A stretch of DNA of 25,480 nt from JALYNX01 sp964608055 (lineage in GTDB: Bacteria > Actinomycetota > Acidimicrobiia > Spongiisociales > ZC4RG35), in NCBI GenBank assembly GCA_964608055.1, contig CAZSMJ010000017.1, forward strand, positions 1-25,480, read 5' to 3'. Positions within the stretch are counted from its first letter, which is position 1; each line of letters starts with the position of its first letter. Positions 8,621-14,631 of this stretch are shown here, piece after piece. Position numbers and translations under genes: made by a program. Under the pieces are notes generated by a model, which was given only the letters and a program-made list of their open reading frames with translations, did not search any database and had not been told where the DNA came from.

Positions 8621-9381
8621 GGCGAAGAGAACCCAAATCCGTCGAGGATCGCCTGTCCCTCGCCAGAGACGACGAACGCGACGAAAGCGGCGGCAGCGTC
8701 CGGGTTGGGTGCGTTGAGCAGGGCAGCGATCGGATAGTTGGCAATCACATTGTCCTCCTCCGGGATCTCGATCCCCTCCACCGCCCCATCAGTGGACAGA
8801 ACATCGGTCACATAGACGATGCCGGCGTCCAACTCGCCGGCCTCCACCTTGGTCAGCAATGCTCGCACATCAGGCTCATTGGTGTCGATGGCCGGGATCA
8901 CCCCAGCATTCTCCAGAACCTGACGCCCGAAATCGCCACACGGCACTTCCTCAGCACACAGCCCGATCAGCAGATCCTCGTCGGCAAAGTCGGCCAGACC
9001 TGCAACCCCCGCCTCGTTGCCCGCTGGGACTGCAATCTGGAGTCGGTTCGTGGCGAAGAACCGCGGGTCGGCGGCTTCGCCTGCTTCGACCACTTGATCC
9101 ATGTTGGAAGTGTTGGCCGATGCGAACACATCCGCTGGAGCCCCTTCCAGGATCTGTTCTCGCAACGACGAGCTGCTCCCGAGGTTGAGCACGACCTCGA
9201 CACCGGGATTGGCTGCCTCGAACGCAATCTCCACCTCGGAGAAGGCGTCGGTCAGAGAAGCTGCCGCCGAAACCAGGAGCTCACCTTCCAGGCCCGGCTG
9301 AGGATCTGTGGCACTGGTCCCGCCACAGGCAGCAAGCAAGACAACGATCGCCATGACAAATCCATCCCGAGAGGTAGGCAT
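8617..9381 (-). CDS. modA: Molybdate-binding lipoprotein ModA
   Basis: This is the extracytoplasmic oxyanion receptor. ATG 9381 is chosen because AAGGAG lies about ten bases upstream; a longer reading from GTG 9417 would run through that ribosome site. The 254-residue protein has a short signal peptide with lipobox LLAAC, then a type 2 periplasmic-binding domain. SAAASLTDAF (first ligand loop), NLGSSSSLREQILEGAPADVFASAN (second loop) and a late AGIVYVTDVLS segment all match ModA. The loop Ser residues that hydrogen-bond molybdate are present. It is the first gene of modABC and diverges from a PadR-type regulator across 69 bases. Tungstate binding cannot be excluded. Confidence 0.9.
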   Translation of the reverse strand: MPTSRDGFVMAIVVLLAACGGTSATDPQPGLEGELLVSAAASLTDAFSEVEIAFEAANPGVEVVLNLGSSSSLREQILEGAPADVFASANTSNMDQVVEAGEAADPRFFATNRLQIAVPAGNEAGVAGLADFADEDLLIGLCAEEVPCGDFGRQVLENAGVIPAIDTNEPDVRALLTKVEAGELDAGIVYVTDVLSTDGAVEGIEIPEEDNVIANYPIAALLNAPNPDAAAAFVAFVVSGEGQAILDGFGFSSP

Positions 9382-9386
9382 TACCA

Positions 9387-9425
9387 GTATTCTCCTTGTG
9401 ACTACTGCCGCCGCCACGAGAATAC
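9387..9425. promoter_or_regulatory. Inverted repeat in the modA / padR divergent promoter
   Basis: GTATTCTC (9387-9394) and GAGAATAC (9418-9425) form a perfect 8-bp inverted repeat whose halves are 31 bases apart, about three helical turns. On the minus strand the right half contains TATTCT, a plausible modA -10 box with TTGCGA 18 bases upstream. The left half overlaps the modA ribosome site AAGGAG. A regulator bound to both halves would cover both. The adjacent PadR protein is the obvious candidate, though this is inferred. Confidence 0.5.
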
Positions 9426-9450
9426 GTTCGGGGGATCACTCCTCGCAACT

Positions 9451-9978
9451 ATGAACGAGCACCAGATTTCGCTCACCGAGCACGCGGTTCTTGGCCTCCT
9501 CGCCGAAGGCCCCAGGCACGGGTTTGCAATCTCGAAGGAACTCGCACCCGAGGGCGGAGTGGGACGCGTGCTCACAGTTCGTCGTCCCCTCACCTACCGA
9601 GCCCTCGACCGGTTGATCCAGGCAGGGCTCGTCGAACCAGTTCACACCGAACCTGGGAACGCTGGGCCGATGCGGGTGGTTCACCGGGCGACGCCAGCGG
9701 GCAAACGACATCTCAAACGTTGGCTCGAGAAGCCGGTGCTTCACGTGAGAGAGATGCGCATCGAGTTCCAGCTCAAACTCACTCTGCTGCGTCGCTCGGG
9801 AAGGTCACCTCTGGCTCTTATCAGGAAACAACGAGTTGTGCTCCAACCCACCATCGCCGCCCTGGACAGCATCAACGTTGTAGACGAGCCCGACCACGTC
9901 GAGTTGTGGAGACAACACAACGCACTGGCTGCTGCCGCATATCTCGACCATCTCGAAGCCCTCTACCGCGACGATTGA
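9451..9978 (+). CDS. PadR-family transcriptional regulator
   Basis: A 175-residue DNA-binding protein. The N-terminal winged helix has the PadR pattern: LTEHAVLGLLAEGPRHGFAISKEL, then YRALDRLIQAGLVEP (recognition helix and wing). The C-terminal part, EFQLKLTLLRRSG onward, is a helical dimerisation arm of the type in PadR_C. ATG 9451 gives the family-typical N-terminus; the frame stays open for a further 357 bases upstream but runs through modA on the other strand and is not coding. No strong ribosome site is visible. It is divergent from modABC and shares a 69-base promoter with it. Control of molybdate uptake is therefore likely, which would be unusual because ModE normally does this. No ligand-binding domain for molybdate is seen. 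Confidence 0.75.
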   Translation: MNEHQISLTEHAVLGLLAEGPRHGFAISKELAPEGGVGRVLTVRRPLTYRALDRLIQAGLVEPVHTEPGNAGPMRVVHRATPAGKRHLKRWLEKPVLHVREMRIEFQLKLTLLRRSGRSPLALIRKQRVVLQPTIAALDSINVVDEPDHVELWRQHNALAAAAYLDHLEALYRDD

Positions 9979-9995
9979 GGGCGAGGTCACTGAAA

Positions 9996-10025
9996 TTGAC
10001 ATGTGACTAAATAGTCACCTATTAT
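9996..10025 (+). promoter_or_regulatory. Near-consensus promoter of the ArsR-SRPBCC gene, probably leaderless
   Basis: TTGACA (9996-10001) and TATTAT (10020-10025) are separated by 18 bases. Transcription starting six to seven bases after the -10 box would begin at or beside the A of ATG 10032. There is no ribosome site, so the transcript is probably leaderless. Confidence 0.75.
10003..10018. promoter_or_regulatory. Operator palindrome inside the promoter spacer
   Basis: GTGACTA-AA-TAGTCAC is a perfect 7-bp inverted repeat with a two-base centre. It fills the -35/-10 spacer almost exactly. Its position fits repression by steric block, and the likely binder is the ArsR-type domain encoded just downstream (autoregulation, inferred). 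Confidence 0.65.
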
Positions 10026-10031
10026 CTGAGC

Positions 10032-10784
10032 ATGGATGCGGTGTTCAGAGCCCTTGCCGATCCGACAAGGCGAAGCCTGCTCGACGAGCTCTTCCGGGAG
10101 GACGGGCAAACCTTGAGTGCACTCGAGGAACGCTTCTCGATGACACGCTTCGGCGTGATGAAGCATCTGAGACAGCTCGAGGAGACTGGCCTCGTAGTCA
10201 CGAGGCGGAGAGGTCGCGAAAAGCTCCATTATCTGAACCCGATCCCGATCCGACTGGTCCACGACCGGTGGGTGAGCAAGTACGCCGAGCCCTGGGCCTC
10301 TGGGCTCAGCGACCTCAAGAACAGACTGGAGAGTCAGATGGAGAAAGTATTCGAGATCTACATCCGCACCACCCCGGAGCGACTCTGGGAGGCGATCACG
10401 GATCCGGAGATCAGGAGCAAGTACCAGTTCGGCGGGGTGGTCAAATCCGACTGGACACCGGGATCACGCATCGAGATGAGCCACCCCAACGCCCCCGGCC
10501 TCCTCAGCGAAGGAGAGAACCTCGAAGTCGATCCTCCGCGTCGGTTGGTGCAAAGCATGGTCGCGCTTTGGAGCGACGAAGCGAAGGCCGAAGGCACTTC
10601 CAGAGTGACCTGGGAGATCGAGCCCGTCGGCGACTCTTGCCGTCTGACCGTCACCCACGACCAGATGCGTGAAGGCGCCAGCAACGAGATCTACGGCGGT
10701 TGGCCGATGATCCTCTCCGGGCTGAAGACATGGCTCGAGACCGGGGAGTTGCTCACCACGCCTGGATCCCTCATGTACAGCTGA
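10032..10784 (+). CDS. ArsR-type HTH regulator fused to an SRPBCC (AHSA1) domain
   Basis: A 250-residue fusion. Residues 1-95 are an ArsR winged helix (FRALADPTRRSLLDELF, then the recognition region SMTRFGVMKHLRQLEETGLVVTRRRGREKLHYLNP). Residues 103-245 are an SRPBCC/AHSA1 ligand-pocket domain (EKVFEIYIRTTPERLWEAITDPE...). Elsewhere these two domains are often encoded by adjacent genes; here the junction (LESQMEKVF) still has a Met where a free AHSA1 protein would start. The metal-binding Cys motif of classical ArsR sensors is missing, so the SRPBCC pocket may be the sensor for a hydrophobic ligand (inferred). Translation probably starts on a leaderless mRNA. The gene appears monocistronic, followed by a long hairpin at 10801-10854. 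Confidence 0.85.
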   Translation: MDAVFRALADPTRRSLLDELFREDGQTLSALEERFSMTRFGVMKHLRQLEETGLVVTRRRGREKLHYLNPIPIRLVHDRWVSKYAEPWASGLSDLKNRLESQMEKVFEIYIRTTPERLWEAITDPEIRSKYQFGGVVKSDWTPGSRIEMSHPNAPGLLSEGENLEVDPPRRLVQSMVALWSDEAKAEGTSRVTWEIEPVGDSCRLTVTHDQMREGASNEIYGGWPMILSGLKTWLETGELLTTPGSLMYS

Positions 10785-10800
10785 GATCAACCTTCTAGAG

Positions 10801-10854
10801 GGCACCCGAGCAGGTTCTGGGGTCGGAGCTTGCCAGAGCCTGACCGGGGGTGCC
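10801..10854 (+). terminator. Extended two-part hairpin after the ArsR-SRPBCC gene
   Basis: The outer arms GGCACCC (10801-10807) and GGGTGCC (10848-10854) are perfectly complementary. The inner arms CAGGTTCTGG (10811-10820) and CCAGAGCCTG (10833-10842) pair over ten positions with one G-U. No T-run follows, so this would be a U-less terminator or a structured 3' end. It overlaps the candidate promoter of the next transcript. Confidence 0.5.
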
Positions 10855-10859
10855 ATACT
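10830..10859 (+). promoter_or_regulatory. Candidate promoter for the polycysteine leader / rhodanese transcript
   Basis: TTGCCA (10830-10835) and CATACT (10854-10859) are 18 bases apart. A start around 10864-10867 would leave fewer than ten bases before the leader-peptide ATG at 10872. The match to consensus is moderate. Confidence 0.4.
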
Positions 10860-10871
10860 CCCGACCTCGTC

Positions 10872-10934
10872 ATGAGCATTTCCAGTGCCGCCACATGTAT
10901 GTGCTGCCTCTGCGAACAGCAGGGCAGGTGGTGA
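10872..10934 (+). CDS. Polycysteine leader peptide (uORF) upstream of the rhodanese gene
   Basis: A 20-codon ORF from ATG 10872 to TGA 10932-10934 with the core CMCCLC: four Cys codons among residues 9-14. It has no ribosome site, but a candidate promoter places its start within ten bases of the transcript end, so leaderless or near-leaderless translation is likely. Polycysteine uORFs that attenuate sulfur-metabolism genes are known from mycobacteria. This one precedes a strong intrinsic terminator (10978-11005) and a sulfurtransferase gene. Its 3' part contains GCAGGGC (10919-10925), an exact copy of the terminator's 3' arm, so it can pair with the 5' arm instead. The product is probably a regulatory device, not a functional peptide. 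Confidence 0.7.
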   Translation: MSISSAATCMCCLCEQQGRW

Positions 10935-10977
10935 CGCGCGTGACGACGGGACAACTACCTTAAGTACTCGACACCGA

Positions 10978-11005
10978 GGCCCTGCGACCCGCAGGGCCTT
11001 TTTTT
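10978..11005 (+). terminator. Intrinsic terminator in the rhodanese leader (probable attenuator)
   Basis: GGCCCTGCG (10978-10986), loop ACC, CGCAGGGCC (10990-10998), then seven T (10999-11005). It is the strongest intrinsic terminator in the window and lies 45 bases before the rhodanese start codon, downstream of the polycysteine uORF. A competing 7-bp pairing of 10919-10925 with 10979-10985 would break the stem. Confidence 0.9.
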
Positions 11006-11050
11006 ATTGCCCTTTGCGCATTCTCCACACATCTACCCAAGGATCGAACA

Positions 11051-12376
11051 ATGACCACGTCAACCGCTCCCAAGATCAGCACCATTTCCACAGCCGAGCT
11101 CCAGAGTCGCCTCGATGACCCAACGACACTCATCCTCGATCTCCGCCCCCTTGCCGCCTACAACGGGTGGGGCCGGGGCCGTGAAGCCCGAGGCGGGCAC
11201 ATTCCCGGTGCCCTCGCCCTCCCCAGTGAGTGGCTGAGCCTGGTCGACGAGGGCGACTTGTCGAAGCTGTTGGCAGACAAAGGAGTCGACCGGGACAAGA
11301 CCCTGGTCGTCTACGGCGTCGCCACCGAACAGGCGCGGTTCTTTGGCACCGAGCTCCACCAGCTGGGCCATCGAGTCCTCGTCTACGACGAGTGGGACCA
11401 ATGGGCGGACCACCACCGTCTTCCTCTGGAGCGGCTCCCCAACTACGAGAAACTGGTCTATCCCGAATGGTTGCGCCAACTGCTCGCCGGAGAACGCCCG
11501 GACACGTTCATCGGTGATCAGTTCCTCGTGTTCCACGTCAACTTCGGCGTACCCGAGGAATACGAGGACAGCCACATCCCGGGCGCCCTCTACCTGGACA
11601 CCAACTGGCTGGAAAACTCCGAAGACTGGAACCGACGCTCACCCGAAGAGCTGGAAGCAGTCCTCGCCTCCCTGGGCATATCACCCGAGACCACTGTCGT
11701 TCTCTATGGGCGGGACACGGTCGGAAACCCCAACGAGAAGTGGCCGGGGCGTCGCGCCGGCCAGATCGCCGCCACCCGCGCCGCCGCAATCCTCAAGTAC
11801 GCCGGGGTGGACGATGTGCGACTCCTCGACGGTGGCTATGACCACTGGGTCAGATCCGGCTACCCCCTGGAGATCGAGCGGCGGCTTCCCGTCCCCATCG
11901 ATCGATTCGGGCGGGCAATACCGCAACGACCAGAGTTGATCATCGATATCGCCGACGCCAAGGCGATCCTCGCCGATCCGGAAAGCGCGGCTCTGGTCAG
12001 TGTCCGCACCTGGAAAGAGCACACCGGCCAGGTAAGCGGGTACAACTACATCGAGCCCAAGGGCCGAATCTCCGGTGACGTGTGGGGCAACTGCGGCACA
12101 GACGCCTACCACATGCAGCACTACCGCAACGTCGACAACACCATGCGCGCCTATCCCGAAATCGCAGCCAACTGGGCCGACGCCGGAATCACACCGGACA
12201 AGTGGGTCGCGTTCTACTGCGGCACCGGGTGGCGAGCCAGCGAAACATGGTTCTACGCCTATCTCATGGGCTGGGACCGGATAGCCATCTATGACGGCGG
12301 CTGGTTCGAATGGAGCCAGGACCCGATCAGCAATCCCATCGAAGTCGGCGAGCCTTCTGACGAGGCGGCGGCATAG
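11051..12376 (+). CDS. Three-domain rhodanese-type sulfurtransferase
   Basis: A 441-residue cytoplasmic protein with no signal peptide and three rhodanese modules. Domain 1 (about 12-125) has GGHIPGA, and domain 2 (about 150-275) has DSHIPGA and LLDGGYDHW; neither has a Cys at the active-loop position (VVYGVATEQAR and VLYGRDTVGN instead). Domain 3 (about 290-425) carries the catalytic loop FYCGTGWRAS with Cys390. So one active module is joined to two non-catalytic ones, one more than in standard two-domain thiosulfate or 3-mercaptopyruvate sulfurtransferases. The expected reaction is persulfide transfer from thiosulfate or mercaptopyruvate to a thiol acceptor or cyanide. AAGGA lies eight bases before the ATG. 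A polycysteine uORF and terminator upstream suggest control by cysteine. The convergent neighbour is a DmdA-like protein. Confidence 0.88.
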   Translation: MTTSTAPKISTISTAELQSRLDDPTTLILDLRPLAAYNGWGRGREARGGHIPGALALPSEWLSLVDEGDLSKLLADKGVDRDKTLVVYGVATEQARFFGTELHQLGHRVLVYDEWDQWADHHRLPLERLPNYEKLVYPEWLRQLLAGERPDTFIGDQFLVFHVNFGVPEEYEDSHIPGALYLDTNWLENSEDWNRRSPEELEAVLASLGISPETTVVLYGRDTVGNPNEKWPGRRAGQIAATRAAAILKYAGVDDVRLLDGGYDHWVRSGYPLEIERRLPVPIDRFGRAIPQRPELIIDIADAKAILADPESAALVSVRTWKEHTGQVSGYNYIEPKGRISGDVWGNCGTDAYHMQHYRNVDNTMRAYPEIAANWADAGITPDKWVAFYCGTGWRASETWFYAYLMGWDRIAIYDGGWFEWSQDPISNPIEVGEPSDEAAA

Positions 12377-12398
12377 AAGCGGCGCGCATCCCGGAGGG

Positions 12399-13577
12399 TC
12401 ATCCCTTGAGACTCTGCGCCGGCGCCTCTTTCTTCGGATCGACAAACGGCAAGGACGCAGCCACGGCTAGCAATTCTTCTCCGTCCTCGGTCTTGACATC
12501 CACACGGGTGCCAGGCGTCGCGAGCTCAGTCGGGACCCACATGTAGCCGATGTTTCTTTCCAGCCCCGGGGACCAAACCGCGTCGGTGACACGGCCAACC
12601 TGCTGGCCGCCCGAAACGACTGTCCACGGCTCAGACAGCTCCGCCCTCAGCTGGTCACCTTCGAGAAACATCCCCACCAACTTGCGATCCACGCCCGTCT
12701 GCCGGAGACGCTCCAAGGCGTTCTTGCCCAGATAGTCCTGTTCCTGGGCCTCAACCAGCCGCTCCATGCCACTGACGTGAAGGGGAGTGTCGTCGAGTGT
12801 CATGTCCGACCCATAGTTGAAGATCCCGGCCTCGATCCGCCGTGCCTCGCAGGGGGCAATGGGGCGAATATCGAACTCCTCGCCCGCCGCGGCCACCGCG
12901 TCCCACAGCGCAGACCCCGAGCTTCGGTCGAGCAAGTTGACCTCGAACCCGGGGATGGCCGTCCAACCCGTGCGGCTGATCACTACGGGAATGCCGTTGA
13001 TTTCGAACTCCCCCAACCAGTAATACTTGATGTCATAGATGCTCGGCCCAACCAGCTTCTCCAGGGTCCGCGCCGCCAGTGGCCCCTGAACCTGCATGGG
13101 GTGGACATCGGGAAGCGTCACGTCGACATCGAAGCGTCCGGCGGACACTCCGAGCGCATAGAGACCGGCGTCCGAATCGGCCAGCTGCATCCACCAACGG
13201 TTCTCGCCCACGTGCAGGAGGACCGGGTCGTTCACGATGCCACCATCCGGGGCAATGACCGGCATGTACTTCCCCTGCCCGATCGCGCAGCGAGTCAGAT
13301 CACGACAGGTGATGTAGTCCATGAGACGGTCGGCGTCCGGGCCGCTCACTTCCACAGTCCGCTCCACACCGACGTCCCACATCGTCACCCCGTTGACCAG
13401 GGCCCAATACTCGGTGTCCGGATCGTCGTAATACGCCGGCAGATACATGTGGTTGTAGATGTCGTACGCGGAGCACCCGGCGGCGAGGGTCGACTTGAAG
13501 AATGGCGATTGTCGATACCAAGGACCGAAATAGAGCGTTGAGCTCTTCTCCAACATCTCACTGCGTTCGTTGGCCAT
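12399..13577 (-). CDS. GcvT/DmdA-family methyltransferase (DMSP demethylase-like)
   Basis: A 392-residue folate-dependent aminomethyltransferase-fold protein. In order it shows YNHMYLP (41-47), WDVGVER (67-73), CRDLTRCAIGQ (91-101), NDPVLL (116-121), RWWMQLADSD (127-136), a QGPLAAR segment and RIEAGIFNYGSDM. This run is much closer to my memory of DmdA (dimethylsulfoniopropionate demethylase) than to glycine-cleavage GcvT. DmdA moves a methyl group from DMSP to tetrahydrofolate. DmdA-like proteins with other methylated substrates (sulfonium or quaternary amines) exist, so DMSP is only a candidate. No other glycine-cleavage genes are nearby. ATG 13577 has AGGAG five bases upstream. It is convergent with the rhodanese gene, 22 bases apart, and not co-transcribed with it. 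Confidence 0.8.
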   Translation of the reverse strand: MANERSEMLEKSSTLYFGPWYRQSPFFKSTLAAGCSAYDIYNHMYLPAYYDDPDTEYWALVNGVTMWDVGVERTVEVSGPDADRLMDYITCRDLTRCAIGQGKYMPVIAPDGGIVNDPVLLHVGENRWWMQLADSDAGLYALGVSAGRFDVDVTLPDVHPMQVQGPLAARTLEKLVGPSIYDIKYYWLGEFEINGIPVVISRTGWTAIPGFEVNLLDRSSGSALWDAVAAAGEEFDIRPIAPCEARRIEAGIFNYGSDMTLDDTPLHVSGMERLVEAQEQDYLGKNALERLRQTGVDRKLVGMFLEGDQLRAELSEPWTVVSGGQQVGRVTDAVWSPGLERNIGYMWVPTELATPGTRVDVKTEDGEELLAVAASLPFVDPKKEAPAQSLKG

Positions 13578-13596
13578 TCCGCTCCTCTTCGATTAC

Positions 13597-13610
13597 TGAA
13601 CCGCCGTTCA
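13597..13610. promoter_or_regulatory. Short inverted repeat upstream of the DmdA-like gene
   Basis: TGAAC-CGCC-GTTCA is a perfect 5-bp inverted repeat 20 bases before the start codon. It could be an operator, but the arms are short and no regulator gene is adjacent. Confidence 0.25.
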
Positions 13611-13643
13611 ACAATAGGCCTTCCAATGACCGTCCAGCTTGTC

Positions 13644-13679
13644 AGAACACCCAGGTCGAAGACCTGGGTGTTCTTTTCT
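13644..13679 (+). terminator. Perfect 14-bp hairpin with a T-rich tail on the plus strand
   Basis: AGAACACCCAGGTC (13644-13657), loop GAA, then the exact reverse complement (13661-13674) and TTTCT. It sits between the stop of the repeat-protein gene (13726) and the start of the DmdA-like gene (13577), both on the minus strand. As a minus-strand terminator it would lack a U-run. As a plus-strand terminator it is canonical, yet no plus-strand gene leads into it. Confidence 0.65.
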
Positions 13680-13725
13680 GATCGCCACCGTGTCGCGGCC
13701 ACGAATCAGATGCGGATTGAGATGG

Positions 13726-14169
13726 CTAGCGAGGCCGGTTCGTCCGATCGTCGCTCAGGAGGATGGGATTGGGCTCGGCAGCTGCCGGCTTCATCGTGGG
13801 AGGCAGGTAGTTGTCCTGCAACGACTGAAGCCTCAACCAGAACCCGGCGGGTGTTGCGCTCACAGCGGGAAGCAGGTAGTTGTCCTGCAGGGCTTGAAGC
13901 CTCGCCCAGTGATCGGCGGGCGCCGCGGTCACGGTTGGAGGCAGGTAGTTGTCCTGCAACGACTGAAGCCTCATCCAGAACCCGGCAGGTGCCGACGTCA
14001 CCGCAGGAGCCGATGGGATGAACGCTTCCACGTCAGCCGCGTCGGTCTGTGTGTTCTGGAAGAAGGCAAATGCTGCCACTACCAGGATCGCCGCCAACCC
14101 GAGCCCGACCGCCAGGCGGGGCTTCAAAACCGGTCGATTAATCGTGATGGTCATTTCTTGTCCTTTCAT
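13726..14169 (-). CDS. Membrane-anchored protein with three 23-residue repeats, unknown function
   Basis: I do not recognise this 147-residue protein. It has a basic N-terminus, one transmembrane helix (about 18-37), a short linker and three tandem 23-residue repeats (60-82, 83-105, 106-128). Each repeat carries P-A-x-x-W-x-R-L-Q-x-L-Q-D-N-Y-L followed by a Pro-rich turn. A polar tail follows. N-in, C-out topology by the positive-inside rule would place the repeats outside the membrane. The ATG overlaps the TGA of the DUF4242 gene as ATGA, so the two are coupled; a second ATG at 14154 has its own AAAGGA and is an alternative start. The gene is followed by the hairpin at 13644-13679. Function is unknown; the repeats look like amphipathic helices that could bind a partner. 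Confidence 0.75.
   Translation of the reverse strand: MKGQEMTITINRPVLKPRLAVGLGLAAILVVAAFAFFQNTQTDAADVEAFIPSAPAVTSAPAGFWMRLQSLQDNYLPPTVTAAPADHWARLQALQDNYLLPAVSATPAGFWLRLQSLQDNYLPPTMKPAAAEPNPILLSDDRTNRPR
13786..13992 (-). repeat. Three tandem 69-bp coding repeats
   Basis: Units at 13924-13992, 13855-13923 and 13786-13854 encode the 23-residue repeats. The first and third units are the most alike; for example, AGGTAGTTGTCCTGCAACGA (plus strand) occurs in both, and the middle unit diverges after GTCCTGCA. This suggests duplication of a 69-bp segment, with the middle copy having diverged. Confidence 0.85.
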
Positions 14170-14414
14170 CCCTCAACCACGTCGTAGATCTCCTCGGCGA
14201 CCAGGCCGTGCGCCTCACGGTGAACCCGGTTGGCGGCTTCGGCGCTGTCAGCCTCGACCAGACAGAAGATCTTTCCTGCGTCCTGATCGACCCAGTACCG
14301 GAGATAGCTCACTCCGTATCTCCCCTGGGTTTCGAGGTCTTTGGTGTGTGCGTCCGCTACATCGGCGGCCGATACGCCGCCCTCGATGCTGTGAACGTCC
14401 ATGAACAGTGACAT
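14166..14414 (-). CDS. DUF4242-family protein (SCO4226-like, possible nickel-binding)
   Basis: An 82-residue protein starting at ATG 14414, with GAGGAGG five bases upstream; an upstream in-frame GTG at 14444 would place that ribosome site inside the gene. The sequence MSLFMDVHSIEGGVSAADVADAHTKDLETQGRYG..., then YLRYWVD...KIFCLVEADSAEAANRVHREAHGL, matches DUF4242. That ferredoxin-like family includes Streptomyces SCO4226, described as a Ni2+-binding protein. His and Glu residues of the HREAHG segment and the N-terminal DVH are conserved candidates for metal contact. It is the first gene of a two-gene operon with the membrane repeat protein and diverges from the FAD oxidase gene across 217 bases. 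Confidence 0.85.
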   Translation of the reverse strand: MSLFMDVHSIEGGVSAADVADAHTKDLETQGRYGVSYLRYWVDQDAGKIFCLVEADSAEAANRVHREAHGLVAEEIYDVVEG

Positions 14415-14631
14415 GTGCACCTCCTCATCGATTGTCGATGTCACCCTTCAGAAGGTACGGAGGGCACCGTCACGCGACATCGGGGCGTACACCTAGAAAC
14501 CGTGAGGGCATACCCATATTGGGAGGACCTCTATTGGGAGTACCTTCGCGTGCCCCACTGGAGTCCTTCAGTCAGACTGCCTTCGGTTCCGACGGGGAGC
14601 CGGTCGCTCCGGGATTACATTTCGATCTGGT
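14415..14631. other. Divergent intergenic region with a 15-bp-period direct repeat
   Basis: These 217 bases separate the DUF4242 gene from the FAD oxidase gene. Two near-identical 14-mers, TATTGGGAGGACCT (14517-14530) and TATTGGGAGTACCT (14532-14545), lie in tandem with a 15-base period. The same stretch is part of a plus-strand open frame (GTG 14502 to 14714) encoding Trp/Tyr-rich residues (YWEDLYWEYL) that overlaps the oxidase gene. I cannot tell whether the repeats are regulatory sites or codons of a small gene. No clear promoter was seen. Confidence 0.35.

Noticed and set aside
9094..9450. N-terminal extension of the PadR gene
   Set aside because: It is antisense to modA, has no homology to PadR, and ATG 9451 gives the normal family start.
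10860..11000. SAM or cobalamin riboswitch before the rhodanese gene
   Set aside because: I see none of the conserved core sequences of those riboswitches; the Cys codons and competing stems explain the region better.
13786..13992. Possible CRISPR-like or minisatellite array (69-bp period repeats)
   Set aside because: The period is a multiple of three, the units are in frame inside a coding gene, and there are no unique spacers.
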